64,000 nt of DNA from Aurifilum marmelostoma. Its lineage: Eukaryota > Ascomycota > Sordariomycetes > Diaporthales > Cryphonectriaceae. The translations under genes and the position numbers were made by a program. The DNA is taken from NCBI GenBank assembly GCA_027559495.1, contig JAMXSV010000024.1, positions 620,001 through 684,000 of the forward strand, in the 5' to 3' direction. Numbering within the stretch: the first letter of the stretch is position 1; every line of letters begins with the position of its first letter. Shown piece after piece: positions 56,660 through 64,000 of the stretch. The notes beneath the pieces are model-generated. The model made no database searches, was not told where the DNA came from, and was given only the letters and a program-made list of their open reading frames with translations.

Positions 56660-57297
56660 AGAGGCGTTGGCAGGGCTGAAGGGTGGCGGAATGATGGGTT
56701 CAGGCATCAGTCATGCCGACATTTGATTACAGATACCTTTATAGCGACAGGATAGAGCAATTTTGGGTTAATTATCCCGTGTAAGATCATTTTTCGAAGA
56801 ACTACTGGCCGTTCTTCCAGTCATATGCAGCAATCTCGACTTTTATGGAGTCATGGTGTTTGACGGCTTGCGGGCGTATCCCTGCAGCCCCCCTCATGTC
56901 TCGACCACATGGACGCTCCTCTTCCCAAGAAACCGTCTCTAGTGGGTTAGTAAGCTTCTTCGAAAATAATGCCTCCCATATATATTCACAGCACGGCCTA
57001 GTAAATCCCTAGAGCATTCTACGATTTCTCCTCATTATTTTCTTGATACCTGCCCGTGCCGGGAAGACTGGCTATTATTAGCTCAGGTGGTCTCTGGTGT
57101 TCAAATGGTCCGTGCACTAGCTGCCTCCCCATATATATACGCGCTGCCATCTTTGTCAACAACCCAAACCCCCAACTCCTCTCTTACACCAAACTCTACT
57201 TTTCAACCTACCTTCTGTCTCTCAGACCGAACTCAGAAAGAAGGCGGCACCGCAGCCTCCCCATTCTTGTCACCACTTATTGTTCATTTTGTGGTTG
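56660..57297. other. Intergenic between kinase and 2EXR-like gene
   Basis: About 640 bp with no gene seen. The right part is C/T-rich leader of the next gene. Confidence 0.6.
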
Positions 57298-58588
57298 ATG
57301 ACAATGTCAGCGTGCTCGGCAGAGGCTGGGCCTGTCGAAGTGGATTTCAGCAATCTGAATGACCAAGGCCAGTCGCTTCTCTTCAAGAAACTCACACTGG
57401 AGATCAGAAACCTCATCTACTTCCATTACTGGGCTGATCAGGGAATCTCACAACACATCTACGCTACGGGCCCGGAGTGCTCCCTAGCTCACTACCCATG
57501 CCTACTGGAAGCAGACGCATTTGATCAGCACCACCCCCCAGCCCCACCTACCCCAGAGTCCACCGCATCAGAGCCACAGGACAACGATGAGGCCGCTGCA
57601 GATCAACAAGATGGCCAGCAGTCGCAAGATTCTGACCAAACTGATGAATCATATGATGAACCATATGATGACCCTGGCGACATCAACAGCGCCTATCAAG
57701 ATATCATAGCAGCCGTTTATCCTCGAGGTTTTGCGCAGCCTCGAGACTCTCCCGCTTACCTGCAAACCTGGAGAGCCTCGCCGTGGTGCGCACATGAGAG
57801 GTGCTTTCAGAGTTTCGTATCTGGCAACGATGAATACTATGCAATGGACCTATTGCATTATTACATGTGTAACACACGAATGCCAGTTACAGAGCATCCC
57901 CTGCTCATGAAGCCGCTGATAGTGTGTAAGAGGATGTACATTGAGGCCACGAGAACAATGTGTACAAAAATGCGGTTCTCTTTTGAGAACCAAGCGTCTC
58001 TCACAACCTTCGCTCAGCGGGTACCCCGAGCTTTAACAGAGATGATCAAACGCATCGACGTACGTTCCCTCTCCCGGGCGCAGAGCCATACCTGCCAGTG
58101 CTAATCTTGATCCTCGTCCAGATTGTCGAGGCGTGCGACCGTTCGGACGACGGCAGCTTGTCCCAGCTGTGCCGTACGATAGGTGACTCGTTCCCAGGTG
58201 TCCAGGGTATGACCTACTTCCTGCCTCCTGCAGCTTATTCCCGGCGATTTTTCATCCCCCGCCCCCTTCTCTCTTTCTATAGATTTCTTTGAGGTTATTA
58301 CATACTTGCTGATCTTCCTGAGCAGAGCTACGAATGTCGTTGCACTTTCCAATCGACCACCCTGACCGATCACTACCCGGCACAGCATATTTCGGACCGC
58401 TCTATGCCCTGGCAACCAAGCTCGACACACCGCGGAAGTTTGAGGTCAAGCTTCCCATTGAGGGGGAGATTTCTGAAAGCAACCCTCCCTACGGCGAGAC
58501 GAATTACCTTGGGGACGCGCCCTTTACCGTTGCTTTAGTTCCGACAGGCTGGCATATCATGAATACTTGCAACGGTTTCGTAGTATAA
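57298..58588 (+). CDS. 2EXR-like protein
   Basis: Model: join(57298..58059, 58122..58206, 58326..58588), 369 aa. The 2EXR-type motif is LLFKKLTLEIRNLIYFHYW (about 28-46). A Gln/Asp/Glu/Pro-rich insert (about 85-135) follows. The central part has the LIVCKRMYIEATRTM block typical for this group. The open frame reaches upstream of the ATG only through non-ATG codons. Introns are 62 and 119 nt; the first joins IKRID to IVEACD and the second joins FPGVQ to ELRMSLHFPID, both in phase. Function unknown; such proteins are numerous and fast-evolving in Pezizomycotina. Confidence 0.78.
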
Positions 58589-59217
58589 ATTACAAGGCAT
58601 CTGCCAAGAGATGGAGCGCTGGCGCTCTTGACACCCTCATTGATTAGGTGGGGCACGACGGGGCACACTCCTGGGGGGTGGTATGGGGGGGGGGGGCGTC
58701 ATCACTCCAGGGAATAATACCCTTGGTGCATGGTATTCAGACAAGTGCTCTACTTGTTTGGCGCTGGATTTTGTCTGTACCTCACAAAGTTTTCAATCTT
58801 GGTTGACTGGTATTTGAGGATATCTTGGAATTTTGAGCAGCCTTGAGCAATTTTTGAAAGCCTATGGTCTGTGGCTGTGGCATATGAAAACGAAGAAGGC
58901 GACCGGCTGTTAGGCAGCTCAGTTGATTGGCACTGGTGCTGAGCCCTAACCTTATGACTTGAGTGGATGACCCCGGCACTGTAGGTGTTAGAGCGCCCCA
59001 TGACACAGGGCTGTATTACTACAGGGTACACAGTAGACCGGGGTTCAGTCCGTTGCCTGAACTAATCATAGCTGACAGTCGATTGACCTCAAGTTTCACA
59101 TTCGTCACTTTCTCACCCACGCATATCCCCTCATCTGCTTTATTCCATCTACATTAAGGCTTTTTCTCATCAGAAATTGTTTGAGCATCTGGAGACTTGC
59201 GAGGAACGGGATCGAAC
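58589..59217. other. Intergenic between two 2EXR-like genes
   Basis: About 630 bp, same-strand neighbours. It contains a G12 tract at 58685-58696. No gene is seen. Confidence 0.6.
58685..58696 (+). repeat. G12 homopolymer
   Basis: Twelve consecutive G residues about 100 bp after the stop codon of the first 2EXR-like gene. Confidence 0.9.
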
Positions 59218-60399
59218 ATGGGTAGCTACACTCAGCTGCAGAACATGCGCGCCCGGCTGCGCAAGGCCTCGTGCCTGAATGATGACTCTTATGACGGAGC
59301 CGAAGACCACATAGACGAAGAGCCGCATCGCCAATCACCAGCGACGGCGTCAGGCTTGAGCGACGAATCAGCACCATCAGCAGAATCTTTGGAGGACGTC
59401 CAAGAGCACGCTGGTGGGAAAGAGATAGCATCCGAACAGCCCCAGTCGGCATTCTTCACCCGTCTGCCCCTCGAGGTCCGGCGGCTGATCTACACGGAGC
59501 TCTTCCGCATGACCAACCCTCTCATGAAGATGCACCTCCACAGCTCGTGTGACGGCGCGAGACTCACCATGACGCCATGCCAATACACACCAAAGGCCAT
59601 GTTCTCGACGCTTGACGACGAGCGCGACCCGATGCAGACGGAGCCGTGGCCCGGGTGGAAGGGCAGCACCCAGCCGCCGCGGTGGTTCTGGTACGCGTGG
59701 GGCTTGCGACTCAAGTGGAGTGGCCACTGGAAGTGTCAGGCTGCGGAGATGATGCAGTGGAAAGCGCTGAGTGACGGGTCGTGTGTAGACTTGAGGGAGG
59801 GGAGGGGCAGGGGCCTGATGGGGGTCTTTCTGTGCTGTACGAGGATGTGCGTAGCAGCTCTTGGAAAATGATCTCGAGCCATTCTAACTGTAGCCCCTAG
59901 GTATGCCGAAGCGATCGACCGCCTTTTCGAGTCTACGGAACTCATCTTCACGGCTTCCGAGGACGCCTACCGGTTTTTCGTGCAGAACCCGCACAGCCAT
60001 ATGGCCAGTATCCGGCGCCTGGACTTTGGGTTCGACCATTTCAAGGATCACCTTTTCCTGCGACGCATCGATAAACAGCATCCGCGACTGCTGGTGGGCA
60101 TTGAGGACGGCAGCGGAGGGCTGCCGCCGGCACCGGTGTCTTGGGAGCTGTGGAGGCCGCTTCTGGCGAGCGTGAGGGCCGGGACACCGGAGCTGAGGCG
60201 GCTTCGAATTTTCCTCAGCCCGCCGTCACCGAGGTGCGATGACCTGATCAGGTTGCTGTACGAGTGGGAAACCGGCGCCTATGGGTGGGTCACGGAGCAG
60301 GCGGATGGGGTGATCTATTATGAGATGCGGAAGAGGCCTTTGCGCGAGTATACTGGATTTGGAGGGACTGCAGTGTTGGATGAGCGGCCGTCTCAATAA
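59218..60399 (+). CDS. 2EXR/DUF7730-like protein
   Basis: Model: join(59218..59846, 59901..60399), 375 aa. The first 85 residues are Ser/Glu-rich and disordered. Then comes FFTRLPLEVRRLIYTELF (about 89-106), the family motif, and later the CCTRMYAEAIDRLFESTELIF block, which is split by the 54 nt intron (GTGCGT, CTAAC, CCTAG). A second half predicts alternating helices and strands ending with a conserved-looking RLLYEWE. It lies in the same orientation as the 57.3 kb gene, consistent with local duplication and divergence, although the two differ strongly outside the motif. Function unknown. Confidence 0.8.
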
Positions 60400-60806
60400 T
60401 GGAAGATTCATCATTAAACATCCATGAGGCGAATGTGGAAAGCGGGTCTGGTGGGTTCTCTGGCTTGCAGGAAACGAGAGGCCCTCGTGACCGACGAGAT
60501 CCAACGAGATGAGTATCTCTGTGTGTATTATAACCGTGTGCTTGTATGAGAATTTGACTGCTGCACGATGTACTTATACTATTGTTTGAGCACGGGTGAG
60601 ATGGTAGCTAATGGATCCGAGATTCGGCACTGCCAACATGGCAACCAAGTTCAGTATCTACAGTGCCGCGTCTGGCGGAGTACGGCAATACCCTACATAG
60701 GACTAGGACCTGTTCTATATAAATATATTATGGTCCACTAATGCACGAGAGTCGTAGAAAGTTGAGAGATTTAGTCTGCATGGGCTGTCGAAAGCCTGGT
60801 TCGCTA

Positions 60807-60820
60807 CCCCCCCCCCCCCC
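60807..60820 (+). repeat. C14 homopolymer
   Basis: Fourteen consecutive C residues in noncoding DNA. Confidence 0.9.
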
Positions 60821-61065
60821 GATCTTGACGAGAACGAATCGGTCTGTGGCCGACAGAAGGATGGTGTCACGGATCAGGCGGAGATGGGGGGGGAACATGA
60901 ACAATTTCATCTGGAGATGAGAGGATGCGTGCAGCTCATGGTCTCAGAATTCTCGATGGTGGGTTGCGCTTTGGACCCGCGAATGGGTTGTCAGTTGGAG
61001 CGGTGGTGGTGTTGTAGTGATGGCTGCACGTGGGTTGGTGATGACAGCGTGGCTACGAAACCCAA

Positions 61066-61076
61066 CCCCCCCCCCC
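61066..61076 (+). repeat. C11 homopolymer
   Basis: Eleven consecutive C residues in noncoding DNA. Confidence 0.85.
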
Positions 61077-61483
61077 ACACACCTTCGGTGTACTCGTGGG
61101 ACTGCCTATGTTAGACTCTAGTCTGCCTGTTATTGGAGACATTACTCATCGTGCCTGTCAGATCTTTTTTTCCTACCTACGATACTCGCAGCATGCAGAT
61201 GAAATGAACAAGGAAGGAACACAATGCTTGTGTGGTGGAGGCTTGGATGAAAAGAGAGGGCGGAGGCATGTTCCCCGCCAAGTCCAGTTTCGGCAAGACC
61301 CGAGGAATCGATTTTCACTCGAATGACCTTAGTGTCTTACTGAAGGCAGGGGCTCAGGGTCCAGCTTCATAGTGGGTGGGCTCCTAAACCCTCCCTACAG
61401 TCTCCCTCTATTCCCCTATAACACTTTCGCCCGCGTGCCTTCCGACCTCCCCTCATTATGGTCTGCCCCCTAATCTGATCGTG

Positions 61484-61495
61484 CCCCCCCCCCCC
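61484..61495 (+). repeat. C12 homopolymer
   Basis: Twelve consecutive C residues in noncoding DNA. Confidence 0.85.
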
Positions 61496-63504
61496 AATGA
61501 GCCCAGCTCCTCCAACCGCCCAAAATCTTCCTTCCCCACGGGCACTTTAGCACCGAATGGTGGGATTAAGGTTATCCAGTGGGTTTGTTTTATCTGAAGC
61601 TGCAGTCAAAGGGGGGGGATGAGAAGGACATTGTGTAGATCTCCATCTAGATTTTGTTTCAGAAGATGGATGTTACAAACGTTGCGACTTACAAAGCCGT
61701 GGATCTTATCGGACCCTGTACTTTAGATGATCGAGCTTCACATCCTACCCAAGAAATGCTACGAGCTGAGATGAGATGGCTGCTTCCAGATTCCAAAGAG
61801 GTCTTGGCAGGAAAGAGCACAGGTCGAGCCCGTACATGGTACAGATCATCCAACCACCGCGAACTGTCACCACAACCAACGACACCACACCACTGTGCCA
61901 CCCCCCATCCCCACCCTCGCACCTCCAGAATCACACCCCTCGAAAAAAGAGAAAAAGAAGATACTAATTCTGTGGAATCATCCCTCTGTGGATTCACACC
62001 TGAAGATCCTAGCATTTATGGGTCCATCCGACCTGTTCCAGACTCTATCGGGTCTCTGGCGTCCACCATCCGCCAACATGCTGGCCTCTTTCGTTGGGTC
62101 ATTCGTATCATCTCAATCATTCGAAGGATTGCACTGACCGTACCGACATCCCGGCCCGGACTGTGCACTACGCTGTTTCTCCTCCTCTCGTCCGTTGACC
62201 AGCACTTCTCACACTATTAGCAGTGTCTCTTGCCTCCATGTGTGGCACTTATTCCTTGATAGTTCCCCCCTCCAAGTCCCGGCAGCCTGGGACGTTTGTC
62301 GCGCGCTTGGGCTTGGACAGGAAAGATGCGATTGATGCTGCAAGCCACAAAGGACTGGGGCTAGCCTTCTTCGCATCTTGCAGGGCCGTCTCCCCGAATC
62401 TCGGCCTCACCTCTACGGAACACTACGACACCAGTCCATGCCTGAAGCCTTCAGGTCAGATTTATCACGTGAACTATCGCTGTGTGCACGAGGGCTTTTC
62501 AGCCCGCGAGGGATCTCTGCAGCTTGACCCTGGACCTCTCGAGAGTTCGACTAATGGAATTCCCGGTTCTAGTTTGGTCTACTAGTCTACTCTACTTGGG
62601 GTCCGCGGGTGGAAAGATCCTCGGACGGGGTTGGCTAGGCCCTCCTGGGGTACTTGGTATGCTCACGTGTGACTGACTATATATGGTGGTGTAGTATTAC
62701 CACGATATAGTATATATCTATGCAAGGCTGATGCGACGATACATGTCTTATCTGATACGGTTATCACTCATGAGCTGCTTGGGGTTGACAGAGATGGGTC
62801 CGGTTCTGGATCGACACGATGTTCCAGCGATCGTTTCCATAGATGCGGAGCCGTCCGCAGCGTTGAATCAATACGAGGGTCGAGGCAATACTTGCATCCA
62901 TATTCTCCAGCTGATGGACAATCCTAGGCGGCCTCGCCGCGGCAAGCCCGTCGAGCGCTCAGCTTCAGTCGTCTCATGCTGTTGGATGCAGGCCCGACAA
63001 TCCACCCCCACGACTGCACACTGCGCATCTCCTGTCTCTGGCCTGCACAGGATGGACGGCGGTCTTGATCCTGCTCATTCTTACCCCTCCCCCTGGCTCG
63101 GCCGACATGTACATGGTGGGCGGCTCACTGATCCATCCATCCATCATCTTCTACCTCATCCCTGGTCTCGCTTGTTGACCTGAGCCTGGGGTACCTCCAC
63201 CCTTGCCGCTTGGGATGAAGGCCCGCATTGCCGATATGTGACTTCGAGACCGCCATAATCTGGGGTAGACCACCCTGTCAATGGTCAGTTGCCCTTGAGG
63301 GGTCCCGCTCCCCGGCTGGTACCACCATGGTCCCATGGTAAAGCCCATTGCCCATATATAATAGCCCTCCTGAGCACCCCTGGCGCCATCATGTCCCGAC
63401 CTGCGAGGCTCGTCCCCGGTGAGCTGTCTTGAACCTCAAGTCCGCCAGCAGACACTCCAGTACGTAACAAACAACGGTTTTCCCAACAAGAGATCGACAT
63501 CATC

Positions 63505-63952
63505 ATGTCGGCCGAGAAGACGGATCCTGTCGTCGACGAGACGAACCACGGCATCTCCGCCGATGTTCACTACCCCGTCGTCGCTGAGGGTACCGGAAAG
63601 ACACTGGACACCAGTGCAGGTGCCAAGGCGAGGGAGGTCCACAATGTCAGTTACACCCCGGGAGAACCCAAGGACAGACGTTGTGATCTTTGGCCTCTTG
63701 GCTCTTGCTGACTTCTTGATTTGCTTCCCAGGCCGAATTGTTCGCTGCCGTTCAAGAGTCAAATATCGAACGGTGGAGCAAGAGTTCTCTCCACCTCTAC
63801 TTCGCTGTCTTTATCGCATTCTGCTGCGCCTGCGCCAACGGCTACGATGGCTCCCTCATCGGTTCCATTACCGCCATGAAACCGTTTATGAAGACTTTCG
63901 ACTCCGAATTGACCGGCACGAAGGTCTCTATCATTGGCTCTCTCTACTCAGT
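63505..63952 (+). CDS. Sugar-porter MFS transporter, 5' part only
   Basis: Model so far: join(63505..63645, 63732..63952, continuing past the window). The first 47 residues are a hydrophilic N-terminal tail starting MSAEKTDPVVDE. An 86 nt intron (GTCAGT, GCTGACTTC branch, CCCAG) is followed by AELFAAVQE and the first membrane helix (FAVFIAFCCACANGYDGSLIGS). Next are MKPFMKTF and the start of helix 2 (IIGSLYSV). The N/GYDGSL motif after helix 1 is typical of fungal hexose and lactose permease-like sugar porters in the plasma membrane. The last exon base seen is followed by a GTAAGT donor at 63953, so the gene continues; the substrate cannot be told from this fragment. Confidence 0.85.
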
Positions 63953-64000
63953 GTAAGTTGTGTCCCGGGGGGAAAGAGACAATCTTGACTGGACGGGCTG

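Larger units (their letters stand above)
60400..63504. other. 3.1 kb gene-poor stretch before the sugar transporter
   Basis: Three long C tracts (C14, C11, C12) and a short ATCC repeat near 63129-63143 are visible. Open frames, including one of 188 codons at 61654-62220, have no domain and are not accepted. The right end is the transporter promoter. Confidence 0.5.

Noticed and set aside
58970..59070. A tRNA-like B-box (GGTTCAGTCC) near 59040
   Set aside because: It is one base short of the consensus and no matching acceptor or anticodon stems could be found around it.
61654..62220. A 188-codon open frame before the sugar transporter
   Set aside because: No domain, irregular composition and no splice support; probably chance within the promoter.

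Overview
The window is nuclear DNA of a filamentous ascomycete (Pezizomycotina), most likely a Sordariomycete. The evidence is short GT-AG introns of about 44-120 nt with CTAAC/CTGAC-type branch sites, pyrimidine-rich 5' leaders, long gene-poor spacers, and typical fungal families: two-subunit fatty acid synthase, fungal rhodopsin-like membrane protein, UstYa/DUF3328, 2EXR/DUF7730, and a hybrid histidine kinase. I recognised no rRNA, tRNA, intact transposon or CRISPR array. All exon joins below were read by eye from splice signals, phase and protein-family continuity.

Layout: 0-16 kb holds the head-to-head pair for cytosolic fatty acid synthase, alpha subunit (minus, 3 exons, 1856 aa) and beta subunit (plus, 2 exons, 2104 aa), separated by a 3.7 kb shared promoter. 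16.9-18.4 kb is guanine deaminase. 19.9-21.3 kb (minus) is a bZIP-like protein whose basic region matches the GCN4 pattern but is not followed by a leucine zipper. After a 4.5 kb gene-poor stretch comes the replication clamp loader subunit Ctf18 (25.9-29.0 kb), whose promoter carries two ACGCGT (MCB-type) sites. Next are a small secreted Kre9/KNH-like protein, a GNAT acetyltransferase, and a five-exon rhodopsin-like 7TM protein.

38.4-42.6 kb is the most interesting region. A 110 aa secreted precursor with three imperfect repeats, each ending in a Lys-Arg (Kex2-type) site, lies tail-to-tail with an intact UstYa/DUF3328 oxidase-like gene (both HxxHC motifs present). A prolyl aminopeptidase-like hydrolase is divergent from the UstYa gene. 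Together they resemble a minimal dikaritin-type (fungal RiPP) module.

42.9-43.9 kb (minus) holds a probable two-exon gene whose second exon encodes two tandem 24-residue repeats. It shows as only a short open frame and is easy to miss. 45.4-46.8 kb is a P-loop GTPase with a coiled coil and a C-terminal CaaX box. 48.7-49.5, 57.3-58.6 and 59.2-60.4 kb encode three 2EXR/DUF7730-like proteins. 52.8-56.7 kb is a hybrid histidine kinase carrying a one-base frameshift in a C7 run. The window ends inside a sugar-porter MFS gene. Long poly(G) or poly(C) tracts of 10-14 nt are scattered through the noncoding DNA of the right half.
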